From an uncultured Leucobacter sp. (GTDB lineage Bacteria > Actinomycetota > Actinomycetes > Actinomycetales > Microbacteriaceae), in assembly GCA_937872275.1 (NCBI GenBank), contig CALMSE010000021.1, positions 1-10,780 of the forward strand: 10,780 bases of DNA, given 5' to 3'. The position numbers and the translations under genes were made by a program. Of the stretch, positions 1-5,825 are shown piece by piece. The notes under the pieces are model-generated. The model was given only the letters and a program-made list of their open reading frames with translations, searched no databases and was not told the origin of the DNA. How positions within the stretch are numbered: the first letter of the stretch is position 1; each line of letters starts with the position of its first letter.

Positions 1-450
1 GCCGAAGTTGCGCCAGGCCGAGGGCTGGAAGGAGGTCACGATGTTCCAGCCGATGCGGCCGCGGGTGAGCGCGTCGAGCGTCGAGAGCTTGCGCGCGAAG
101 GAGTAGGGGTGATCCTGGATCACGTTCGAGCTGAACGCGAAGCCGAGGTCCGTCGTCGAGCTCGCGAGCGCCGCGGTCAACGCGAGCGGATCGCCGAGGG
201 GGAACTGCGTGGCCTCGCGCACCGCGGTCTCGTAGGAGCTCTGGTAGACGTCGTGCACGCCGCTGTGGTCGGCCCAGAAGAAGGCGTCGAAGCGGGCGTC
301 CTCGAGCGCCCGGGCCAGCTTGATCCAGTGGTCGAGGTTGAGGTAGTCGAAGTCCCGCGCACGGGGATGGTCCCACTGCGCACCCGCGGGGCCCGCGGGC
401 GCGAAGCTGGTGAAGTGCGTGAACAGCATCCTCCGGGGATCTCTCTCCAT
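1..450 (-). CDS. NtaA/SnaA/DszA-family FMN-dependent monooxygenase (N-terminal 150 residues, cut by window edge)
   Basis: This is the first third of a luciferase-like (LLM) flavin monooxygenase. The family uses FMNH2 from a separate reductase and O2 to oxidise small N- or S-containing compounds such as nitrilotriacetate or dibenzothiophene sulfone. Seen here: FWADHSG near residue 58, a GDPLALTAALA stretch near 86-96, and LGFAFSSNVIQDHPYSFARK at 102-121, which leads into LSTLDALTRGRIGWNIVTS. These are family hallmarks. Known members are about 430-460 residues, so roughly 300 lie beyond position 1. The ATG at 450 is preceded by AAGGAG with a six-base gap, which fixes the start. The gene lies downstream of, and on the same strand as, an HsaA-like monooxygenase, separated by 165 bp that contain a hairpin. 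The family call is firm; the substrate cannot be read. Confidence 0.93.
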   Translation of the reverse strand, partial: MERDPRRMLFTHFTSFAPAGPAGAQWDHPRARDFDYLNLDHWIKLARALEDARFDAFFWADHSGVHDVYQSSYETAVREATQFPLGDPLALTAALASSTTDLGFAFSSNVIQDHPYSFARKLSTLDALTRGRIGWNIVTSFQPSAWRNFG

Positions 451-571
451 GAAGCGCTCCTTTGCATCGGACGGGCGACGGTGGCCGGGACGCGCCGCTG
501 AGTGAAAACTAGCGACCGGCCCGCGGGGCGGCACAGCATCGGCGCCCAGATTTCGCTTGCCGGAACTCTGC

Positions 572-603
572 CGGAACTCCGTCGGAGCCGTGCCGGAGTT
601 CCG
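572..603 (-). terminator. Hairpin just downstream of the HsaA-like monooxygenase gene, possible terminator
   Basis: There are perfect 10-bp arms, CGGAACTCCG (572-581) and CGGAGTTCCG (594-603), with a 12-nt loop. On the minus strand the stem begins 12 bases after the stop codon at 616-618. No T-run follows, which is common for actinobacterial terminators but weakens the call. A processing or operator site between two co-transcribed genes is an alternative. Confidence 0.4.
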
Positions 604-615
604 TCGGGGCGCGGC

Positions 616-1794
616 TCAGAGCAGGACGGCCCCGGGGTTCTCGACGCCCATCACCGCTTTGCCGTAGACCTCGAGGCTGAGCGAGGGCGACACGTAGCCG
701 TGCCGGGCGACCACCGCCTGATCGCGCCAGAAGCGCTGCACCGGGTTGGCCTCCGCGAAGGCGGAGGAGCCGTGGATCGAGAGCAGGATGCGGATCGCCT
801 CGGTCACGTTCTCGACCGCCCATCCGACGTCCCCGCGCACCCGCGCCCGGGGCAGGTAGTCGACCGGCTCCCCGGGGTCGACGGAGTCGAGATAGGCCCC
901 CGCGCGCTCGGCGAAGAAATCCGCCGTGTCGAGCATCTGCGAGGCGCGCGCGATGTCGAGCTGGAAGGGCACCGAGTCCGCCTTCCGCCCGATCGCCGTG
1001 TAGGCCACGCCCCGCCGCCCGGCGTCGGCCGCCGTCGCTTCGAGGATCGCGCGGCCGAGGCCGAGCTGCGGCCCGAGCAGCGCGAGGGGCACGGAAGCGG
1101 CCCGGTAGACGCGCCCTCCGCCGGAGTCGGGCGACCGGGGCGGCTCGGAGGTGACGATTGCACGGTGGTCGGGCACGAACGCGTCCTCGACGAGCAGCAG
1201 GTTGCTGCCGGAGGACCGCATGCCCGCCACGCGCCAGACATCCTCGATCCAGTAGTCGGAGGCCGGGATCAGCACCTGGCCCTCCCCCGCCGCCTCGCCC
1301 CGCTCGTCCTGCAGCCGCACCGCGAGCAGGGCCCACTCGGCGTGCCAGGAGCCCGAGTTGTAGGCCCACTCGCCGGTGACGGTGTAGCCGCCGCGGACCC
1401 GCCTGGCCGTTCCGGTCGGCGCGACGACCGCCGAGACGAGGGCGTCGGGGCCGTCCGAGAAGATCTCATCCTGCACCCGGTCGGAGAAGTGCCTCGTGTA
1501 CCACGCCCCCGAGTTCAGGAGCGAGACGACCCAGGCGGTCCCCCCGTCGGCCAGCCCCACCGCGCGGCCCACCCGCATCGCCGCCAGGTGGCCGAGGTCG
1601 AGGCCCCCGTAGCGTCCCGGCACCGAGACCCGCAGGGCTCCCGCGCGCTTCAGCGCGACCATCGACTCCTCGGCCACGCGGCGATCCCGCTCGCCCCGCT
1701 CGCCGTTCTCCGCCAGCAGGGGGCGGAGCTCCGCGATGCGGGCCAGCAGCCCGTCGAGTTCGGCCCCCGGATCCGCCGTCGCCATCTCGTCCAT
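616..1794 (-). CDS. Flavin-dependent monooxygenase, acyl-CoA dehydrogenase fold (HsaA/HpaH/DszC-like, group D)
   Basis: At 392 residues it matches HsaA-type hydroxylases in length. These take reduced flavin from a partner reductase to hydroxylate phenolic or other hydrophobic substrates. In order: an N-terminal helical part with VPGRYGGLDL (58-67), the TAWVVSLLNSG segment (86-96), a middle beta domain with APTGTA (125-130) and GGYTVTGEWAYNSG (135-148), DVWRVAGMRSSGSN (185-198) followed by FVPDHR (206-211), and a C-terminal helical domain with NPVQRFWRD (350-358) and a nearby His365. NP(L/V)QRxWRD and GxRGTGS-like motifs are typical of HsaA and DszC rather than true acyl-CoA dehydrogenases. 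The ATG at 1794 has AGGGAAGGGGAG upstream; a second ATG three codons in is a weaker alternative. An ordinary dehydrogenase is less likely. The substrate is unknown. Confidence 0.88.
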   Translation of the reverse strand: MDEMATADPGAELDGLLARIAELRPLLAENGERGERDRRVAEESMVALKRAGALRVSVPGRYGGLDLGHLAAMRVGRAVGLADGGTAWVVSLLNSGAWYTRHFSDRVQDEIFSDGPDALVSAVVAPTGTARRVRGGYTVTGEWAYNSGSWHAEWALLAVRLQDERGEAAGEGQVLIPASDYWIEDVWRVAGMRSSGSNLLLVEDAFVPDHRAIVTSEPPRSPDSGGGRVYRAASVPLALLGPQLGLGRAILEATAADAGRRGVAYTAIGRKADSVPFQLDIARASQMLDTADFFAERAGAYLDSVDPGEPVDYLPRARVRGDVGWAVENVTEAIRILLSIHGSSAFAEANPVQRFWRDQAVVARHGYVSPSLSLEVYGKAVMGVENPGAVLL

Positions 1795-1827
1795 CGATCC
1801 GCTCCCCTTCCCTGCGGCGCGCCGCGG

Positions 1828-1842
1828 GGTTCGCTCCGAACC
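1828..1842. promoter_or_regulatory. 15-bp palindrome upstream of the HsaA-like gene, candidate operator
   Basis: GGTTCG-CTC-CGAACC is a perfect inverted repeat lying 34-48 bp upstream of the monooxygenase start codon and downstream of the iclR gene. GTTCG/CGAAC half-sites resemble those reported for some IclR regulators such as PcaR, though with different spacing. Assigning it to the neighbouring IclR protein is inference. Confidence 0.4.
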
Positions 1843-1873
1843 TCGCTGGCCGCTCGCCTGGGACACTAGGGGA

Positions 1874-1890
1874 GCGCGTCGGCGACGCGC
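1874..1890. repeat. Inverted repeat GCGCGTC-GGC-GACGCGC
   Basis: Perfect 7-bp arms around three bases, in the 169-bp gap between iclR and the HsaA-like gene, about 80 bp upstream of the latter. It could be a second operator or simply a GC-rich hairpin. Nothing else in this gap looks coding. Confidence 0.3.
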
Positions 1891-1934
1891 ACGCGAGCGC
1901 GCGCGAGTTCCGCTCGCCGAAATATCGACGGCGC

Positions 1935-1963
1935 GGATCGGGCGGGCGCTCCGCGCCCGATCC
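1935..1963 (-). terminator. Hairpin abutting the iclR stop codon, probable terminator
   Basis: GGATCGGGCG (1935-1944) and CGCCCGATCC (1954-1963) form perfect 10-bp arms with a 9-nt loop. On the minus strand the stem starts at the base after the iclR stop (1964-1966). Downstream there is only a weak ATATTT stretch, so it is not a classic T-tract terminator. It suggests iclR is transcribed separately from the monooxygenase gene. Confidence 0.5.
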
Positions 1964-2824
1964 TCACTCCTCGCCGAAGAACTGACGCTCGACGTACAGG
2001 CGGGTGAGTTCCTTCTCCGCCCGCTTGCGGGAGTCCTCGAGGACATCGTGCAGCCGGGAGACATCGGCGCGGGCGAATCTGCGGTTCGGCACGGCGAGGC
2101 CGATGCCGAGCACCGGGCGGTTCCAGGGGTCGTGGATGCAGATGCCGAGGCCGCTCGTGCCCTGCATCGCCTCCTCCACCGTCGTCTCGAAGCCCTCGCG
2201 GCGGATGGAGGAGAGGCGGCGCTTCAGCGCCGAGATCGACGTGATCTTCGCATCGCGCCAGGGCAGGAAACCGCGCTTGTGGAGATCCTGCACCTGCTCG
2301 TTCGGCAACTCCGCGAGCAGCGCCCGGCCGCTGGCCGTGGTGTAGGCCGGGATGCGGGAGAAGGCGTCGTGGGGCACGGAGCCGGAGGCCGAGCCCCGCA
2401 TCGAGTAGACGAGGTGGAGCAGCGAGCCGCGACGCGCCCAGACGTGGATCGTCTCGCCGACGCTCTCCTGCAGCTCGGTGATGACCGGCCACACCGTGGC
2501 CTTGAAGTCGTCGCTCGTCATCGGCCTCGGCTTCAGCGGGGAGAGCTGGGCTCCGGCCCGGTAGCGACGGTCGCCCGTCTGCGCCGCGAAGCCCTCGAGC
2601 TTCAGGGTGGTGAGCAGGCGATGCGCGCTCGCCGGGGCGACCCCGAGGAGCTCCGAGGCCTGCTTGACGGCGAGGGTCTCGCCCTCCTGCAGCGCCTTGA
2701 CCAGCCGCAGCGCCCGCCGCACCGAGTCGAGGCCCGACTCGGCGTGCAGCGCCTTCTCCGCTCCGGCTGCCGCCGGGCCGGTCGTATCGGCGGCCGACGG
2801 GGCGACTGCGGTGGATGGGCGCAT
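1964..2824 (-). CDS. IclR-family transcriptional regulator
   Basis: A 286-residue DNA-binding regulator. An alanine-rich N-terminal tail of about 30 residues precedes the winged HTH (about 33-85), which contains QASELLGVAPASAHRLLTTL and then LEGFA. The IclR effector domain follows (about 105-275), recognisable by PAYTTASGRALLAELP (159-174), the REGFETTVEEA segment (209-219) and GLGICIHD (225-232). Family members bind small aromatic or aliphatic catabolites and usually control an adjacent pathway. The start is set by AAGGAGG at 2829-2835, four bases before the ATG; the ATG at 2872 has no ribosome site. The gene is divergent from tetR and lies upstream of the HsaA-like and NtaA-like genes, which are its likely targets (inference). 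Its ligand is unknown. Confidence 0.93.
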   Translation of the reverse strand: MRPSTAVAPSAADTTGPAAAGAEKALHAESGLDSVRRALRLVKALQEGETLAVKQASELLGVAPASAHRLLTTLKLEGFAAQTGDRRYRAGAQLSPLKPRPMTSDDFKATVWPVITELQESVGETIHVWARRGSLLHLVYSMRGSASGSVPHDAFSRIPAYTTASGRALLAELPNEQVQDLHKRGFLPWRDAKITSISALKRRLSSIRREGFETTVEEAMQGTSGLGICIHDPWNRPVLGIGLAVPNRRFARADVSRLHDVLEDSRKRAEKELTRLYVERQFFGEE

Positions 2825-2840
2825 CTCTCCTCCTTTCGCT

Positions 2841-2859
2841 CGGTCGCGCATCGCGACCG
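2841..2859. promoter_or_regulatory. Perfect inverted repeat in the iclR leader, operator or RNA hairpin
   Basis: CGGTCGCG-CAT-CGCGACCG has 8-bp arms around three bases. It lies between the predicted iclR -10 box and its ribosome binding site, ending about five bases before AAGGAGG. It could be an autoregulatory operator or a leader hairpin affecting translation. Confidence 0.45.
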
Positions 2860-2873
2860 CGGTGATGGTCATC

Positions 2874-2902
2874 AGAATAAGTTATGCAGTGTGACTGAAC
2901 AA
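2874..2902 (-). promoter_or_regulatory. Candidate iclR promoter
   Basis: On the minus strand, TTGTTC (2902-2897) and TATTCT (2879-2874) are separated by exactly 17 bp, in one of the most AT-rich stretches of the window. They match sigma-70-type consensus at 3/6 and 4/6 positions. The leader to the ATG at 2824 would be about 40 bases. Confidence 0.45.
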
Positions 2903-2927
2903 TAGTCCCGTGTTTCGAATGCGTGAA

Positions 2928-2938
2928 GTTCTGCGAAC
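2928..2938. promoter_or_regulatory. Small dyad GTTC-TGC-GAAC between iclR and tetR
   Basis: A perfect 4-bp-arm palindrome in the divergent region, upstream of the candidate iclR -35 box. It shares the GTTC/GAAC half-sites of the palindrome at 1828-1842 but with three rather than five central bases. It is short enough to be chance. Confidence 0.22.
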
Positions 2939-2949
2939 AGTCCGGCCCC

Positions 2950-2999
2950 GTCGGGTCTGCGCCCGACCGCGGCTTCGCGCGGCTCGCCCCGGTCGGGCG
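2950..2999 (+). promoter_or_regulatory. Overlapping inverted repeats in the tetR leader
   Basis: GTCGGG (2950-2955) can pair with CCCGAC (2962-2967). Alternatively CGCCCGACCG (2960-2969) can pair perfectly with CGGTCGGGCG (2990-2999). The two stems share bases, so they exclude each other. The longer one ends six bases before the GGGAGG ribosome site at 3006-3011. As DNA, the three half-sites could be a TetR operator; as RNA, they could be a switch. Neither is proven. Confidence 0.35.
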
Positions 3000-3019
3000 G
3001 CGCATGGGAGGATGGGGCC

Positions 3020-3721
3020 ATGCGTACGGAGAGCGAGGCCGCGCCGAGCGCGCGCCGGCGGGCGACCCGCGAGCGCCTGCTCGACGCGGCGGCCGAGGTG
3101 TTCGCCGGGGAGGGGCTGCAGGGCGCGTCCGTCGAGGCGATCTGCGCACGCGCGGGGTTCACGCGGGGCGCCTTCTACTCGAACTTCGAGAGCAAGGAGG
3201 GGCTGTTCGTCGAGCTGCTCCAGCGGGAGTTCGAGCGGCGGGCTCGGGATCTCGAGGAGAAGGCGCTCGAACTCGAGCCGCTGCTGCGCGGCCGCGCGCC
3301 GCGGATCGACCCGCCCGAGGCGGCGCGCTACGTCGCCGAGTTCTTCGCCCCCGCGAGCGAGGCGACCGGATGGTTCGTGCTCGAGACGGAGTTCCTGCTG
3401 CTCGCGATGCGGGATCCCACCATCGCACCCGACCACCACCAGTTCATGGAGCGCTTCTACGACGACATCGCCGGCGTCGTCGAGCGCGTGATCGCCGCCG
3501 CGGGCCGCCGCTTCGTGCTGCCCGTCGCGCATGCGGTGCCCGTGCTCGGCGAGGTCTACCAGCGGGCGCTGCGCATCTCGGCGCTCGCGGGTGCCGATGC
3601 GCCCGGAGGCCTCGACGAGCTCGGCGACCGCATCGCCGAGCTGCTCTTCGTCATCACCGAGACCGCCGGGCCGGGGGGATCCCCGGAGCCCGCCGGATCG
3701 CCCGGGCCGTTCGGAGACTGA
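3020..3721 (+). CDS. TetR/AcrR-family transcriptional regulator
   Basis: A 233-residue regulator. The N-terminal HTH spans about residues 15-62: RERLLDAAAEVFAGEGLQG, then ASVEAICARAGFTRGAFYSNF and ESKEGLF. This is the classic TetR pattern, with the GAFYSNF variant of the recognition-helix end. The C-terminal ligand and dimer domain is helical and not recognisable to a subfamily. The last 19 residues are Gly/Pro/Ser-rich and coincide with a DNA hairpin at 3668-3691. The ATG at 3020 has GGGAGG eight bases upstream. The gene is divergent from iclR across 195 bp and convergent with the AcoR-like gene, with 7 bp between stops. It is likely a repressor of itself and perhaps of iclR or another neighbour (inference). 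The ligand is unknown. Confidence 0.93.
   Translation: MRTESEAAPSARRRATRERLLDAAAEVFAGEGLQGASVEAICARAGFTRGAFYSNFESKEGLFVELLQREFERRARDLEEKALELEPLLRGRAPRIDPPEAARYVAEFFAPASEATGWFVLETEFLLLAMRDPTIAPDHHQFMERFYDDIAGVVERVIAAAGRRFVLPVAHAVPVLGEVYQRALRISALAGADAPGGLDELGDRIAELLFVITETAGPGGSPEPAGSPGPFGD
3668..3691. terminator. Hairpin at the tetR 3' end between convergent genes
   Basis: CCGGGG (3671-3676) and CCCCGG (3681-3686) pair around GGAT. The stem extends with GGG (3668-3670) to CCC (3689-3691) across a two-base bulge. It lies inside the last codons of tetR and could stop transcription from both sides, since the gap to the convergent gene is only 7 bp. No T-tract is present. Confidence 0.33.
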
Positions 3722-3728
3722 GGGGCGT

Positions 3729-4862
3729 TCAGGCGGGGATGCCGAACGACTTCGCCTTCCGGTACATGGTCGCGCGGGAGATGCCGAGCAGCTCGGCGGC
3801 GCGCGTGCGATTGCCTCCCGTGGCGAGCAGCGCCCGCTGGATCGCATCCTGCTCCACCTGCACCATCAGGCCCGGCGAGCGGGAGCGGCGGATGTGGGCG
3901 GGCAGCTCTTCCGGCGTCACGGACCCGCGCGACCTCCGGCCGAAGGCGTGTGCGACCACGGTCTGCAGTTCGCGCAGATTGCCGGGCCAGTCGTGCCGCT
4001 TCATCGCCTCGAGCGCCGCGGGGTCGGGCTGGAGGGCCGCCGCCGGCCGCTCGCGGCGGGCGAATTCGCGCCAGAGCACGTCGAGGTCGTCGAGCCGATC
4101 CCGCAGGGCGGGCACCTCCACGAGGTGCGCCCCGAACATCAGCGCGAACGGCTCGGCCTCGGCGCGCTCCCCCACGGTCGCCGTCAGCGTGATGCGCCGC
4201 AGATGGGGCGTCGCCCGCATCATCGCGCGCAGTCCGGTGAGCTGCCGCTGCTCCAGCGTCTCGATGTTGCACAGCACGACGCTCATGCTCTGCTGCAGCG
4301 CGCCGCGGACCCGCTCGAACCACCGGCGCGCGCCGATGACCTCGAAGCTGCCCGCGTCGATGACCGCCACCCCGGCCGGCACGGGACCGGCGCCGTACGG
4401 GGCGCCCATCGCGAGCGAGGTCTTGCCGCTTCCCGACTCGCCGATGAGGAGCAGCGGCCGGCTCGTCGCCCTCGCCCGCTTCATCGCCCGCACCGTGCGG
4501 GTCCACTCCCTCGACGAGCCGACCAGCCCGAGCGCCCCGCGGCGACCCTCCTGCGCGGCCCACGGGCACCCGCGCTCCGGCATCCGGATGCCGACCAGGC
4601 GGTTCTCGCTGCCGGCGTAGCAGCGGACGCTGAGCTCGACCTCGCCGAGCGTGGTGGAGGCTCGTGCCCGGCCGCGGGAGTCCGCGTCGCCCGAAGCGAT
4701 CTGGATCGCCGTCAGGTCCGCCGCGCTGAAGCGCCGGGCCGCGCCGTTCTGCATCACCGTGCCGTGCGAGGTGAAGCCGATGACGGGCTCGGGGCGCAGG
4801 CCCGGGCCGCGGAGGAAGTCGTGGATCAGCCGATCCGTGCCCGATTGGAAGATGTCGCCCAT
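3729..4862 (-). CDS. AcoR/NtrC-like AAA+ regulator with Fis-type HTH, lacking the GAFTGA loop and sensor domain
   Basis: A 377-residue regulator related to sigma-54 enhancer-binding proteins. Residues 1-95 resemble the linker region between the GAF and AAA+ parts of AcoR-type proteins; no upstream GAF domain is present. Then come Walker A GESGSGKT (141-148), a degenerate Walker B VVLCNIETLE (195-204), an arginine-finger-like ALRDRLDDL (252-260), the conserved WPGNLREL (292-299), and a Fis-like HTH, GGNRTRAAELLGISRATMYR (349-368). The GAFTGA loop that contacts sigma-54 is absent. This fits actinobacteria, which generally lack sigma-54. AcoR-like proteins of this type activate alcohol, acetoin or hydrocarbon catabolic genes. 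The ATG at 4862 has GAGGTG eight bases upstream. The SDR gene lies 83 bp upstream on the same strand. Confidence 0.88.
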   Translation of the reverse strand: MGDIFQSGTDRLIHDFLRGPGLRPEPVIGFTSHGTVMQNGAARRFSAADLTAIQIASGDADSRGRARASTTLGEVELSVRCYAGSENRLVGIRMPERGCPWAAQEGRRGALGLVGSSREWTRTVRAMKRARATSRPLLLIGESGSGKTSLAMGAPYGAGPVPAGVAVIDAGSFEVIGARRWFERVRGALQQSMSVVLCNIETLEQRQLTGLRAMMRATPHLRRITLTATVGERAEAEPFALMFGAHLVEVPALRDRLDDLDVLWREFARRERPAAALQPDPAALEAMKRHDWPGNLRELQTVVAHAFGRRSRGSVTPEELPAHIRRSRSPGLMVQVEQDAIQRALLATGGNRTRAAELLGISRATMYRKAKSFGIPA

Positions 4863-4903
4863 GTCGTTCTCACCTCGTCCCGAGTGCTGCGGAGGGGGCC
4901 GGT

Positions 4904-4934
4904 GCCGCGGAGTCCGATGCGCGTCGCCCGCGGC
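4904..4934 (-). terminator. Weak hairpin between the SDR and AcoR-like genes
   Basis: GCCGCGG (4904-4910) and CCGCGGC (4928-4934) are perfect 7-bp arms with a 17-nt loop, 11 bases past the SDR stop on the minus strand. There is no T-run. It may attenuate read-through into the AcoR-like gene. Confidence 0.25.
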
Positions 4935-4960
4935 TCAGAAGCCGCTCAGAAGCCGCTCAG
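4933..4960. repeat. 11-bp tandem repeat at the SDR 3' end
   Basis: GCTCAGAAGCC occurs twice back to back (4933-4943, 4944-4954), followed by a partial third copy starting GCTCAG (4955-4960). The SDR stop codon (4946-4948) lies in the second copy. It is consistent with replication slippage. Confidence 0.6.
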
Positions 4961-5683
4961 CAGGCCCCCGGCGGTCTCGCCGCCGTCGATGATGAAGGGA
5001 TGACCGGTGATGAACGAGGCGTCGTCTGAGGCGAGGAAGGCGAAGAGTGCCGCCACCTCGTCCGGCCGGCCGAAGCGCTGCAGCGGGATGCTCGCGGCCT
5101 GCTCGGCTCCCGCCGTCATCAGCGGGGTGCGGATGTAGCCGGGGCTGACCGCGTTCACGCGGATCGCGGGTGCGAGGTCGAGGGCCATGCAGCGGGTCAG
5201 CTCGACGAGCGCCCCCTTCCCCGCGCTGTACAGGCCGTGGTCGCGGTAGCCGACGAGACCGTTGGTCGAGGCGGTGTTGAGGATCACGCCCGAGCCCTTC
5301 GCGAGCATGTGCTTCGCGGCGGTCTGCGCGACGAAGAACGCGCCGTCGAGGTTCGTCGCCATGACGCGGCGCCACTCGGCGGGCGGGATCTCGGTGAAGG
5401 CGAAGCGCGCGTTGACACCGGCGTTGTTGACGAGCACGTCGACGCCGCCCAGCTCTTCGGAGATCAGCGCGAAGACCTCCTCGACCCCGTCCGGGTCGGC
5501 GACGTCGATGACGTAGCTCGCGGCGATGCCCGGGAGCTCGACGTTCAGGCTCTCGAGCGCGGCGACGTCGTAGTCGAGCGCGACGACCCGGGAGCCCTCC
5601 TCGATGAAGCGCCCCGCCGTCGCGCGGCCGATCGCTCCGGCCGCCCCGGTGATGGCGATGACCTTGTCGGTGAGACCGCGCAT
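4946..5683 (-). CDS. Classical short-chain dehydrogenase/reductase (SDR)
   Basis: A 245-residue NAD(P)-dependent oxidoreductase of usual classical SDR length. Seen: the cofactor motif TGAAGAIG (12-19), an acidic Asp37/Asp39 after the second strand that suggests NAD(H) over NADP(H), DV at 60-61, NNAG (86-89), Asn111, catalytic Ser139, and YSAGK with Tyr152 and Lys156. It ends with the PGYIRTP segment (181-187) and GHPFIIDGG near 227-235. The substrate cannot be read; candidates are hydroxy/keto conversions such as acetoin-, 3-oxoacyl- or polyol-type reactions. The ATG at 5683 has GGGAGG eight bases upstream, preferred over the ATG at 5779. The gene is divergent from pucR across a shared promoter region and lies upstream of the AcoR-like gene, which might be co-transcribed. 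Confidence 0.93.
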   Translation of the reverse strand: MRGLTDKVIAITGAAGAIGRATAGRFIEEGSRVVALDYDVAALESLNVELPGIAASYVIDVADPDGVEEVFALISEELGGVDVLVNNAGVNARFAFTEIPPAEWRRVMATNLDGAFFVAQTAAKHMLAKGSGVILNTASTNGLVGYRDHGLYSAGKGALVELTRCMALDLAPAIRVNAVSPGYIRTPLMTAGAEQAASIPLQRFGRPDEVAALFAFLASDDASFITGHPFIIDGGETAGGLLSGF

Positions 5684-5769
5684 ACGATCGCCCTCCCGTG
5701 GCTGTGGCTTCGGCTGCCGCCGGCGCCCGGCATCCGCGCTCGGGCGTCTCTCGATTGTGGCAGCGGGAA

Positions 5770-5790
5770 AACGGATCATCGATATCCGTT
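5770..5790. promoter_or_regulatory. AACGGAT-N7-ATCCGTT dyad, candidate operator at the pucR/SDR divergent promoter
   Basis: Perfect 7-bp arms (5770-5776, 5784-5790) separated by seven bases lie directly upstream of the TATAAT box, over the expected -35 region. A third AACGGAT half-site occurs at 5821-5827, overlapping the first possible pucR start codon. The arrangement suits a regulator binding two or more sites. PucR itself is the simplest candidate (inference). Confidence 0.55.
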
Positions 5791-5793
5791 CCG

Positions 5794-5799
5794 TATAAT
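5794..5799 (+). promoter_or_regulatory. Consensus -10 box TATAAT for pucR
   Basis: A perfect TATAAT. The position 17 bp upstream has no good -35 hexamer and is instead covered by the AACGGAT dyad, which suggests regulated or activator-dependent initiation. The expected 5' leader is about 20-30 bases. A TTGACT on the minus strand near 5807-5812 may serve the SDR gene, but its -10 is not clear. Confidence 0.55.
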
Positions 5800-5825
5800 C
5801 TCTACCCAGTCAACATACGCAACGG

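Noticed and set aside
1795..2064. Upstream extension of the HsaA-like monooxygenase by 90 codons
   Set aside because: The extension is Arg/Ser-rich, overlaps the iclR 3' end and its hairpin, and the ATG at 1794 has a good ribosome site and the expected family length.
1866..3149. 427-codon minus-strand frame through iclR and into tetR
   Set aside because: Alternate frame of iclR with no recognisable domain. The iclR frame carries clear IclR motifs and a strong ribosome site.
3531..5003. 490-codon plus-strand frame across the AcoR-like gene
   Set aside because: Runs antisense through a gene with Walker A, WPGNLREL and Fis HTH motifs. The translation is low-complexity and Arg/Pro-rich.
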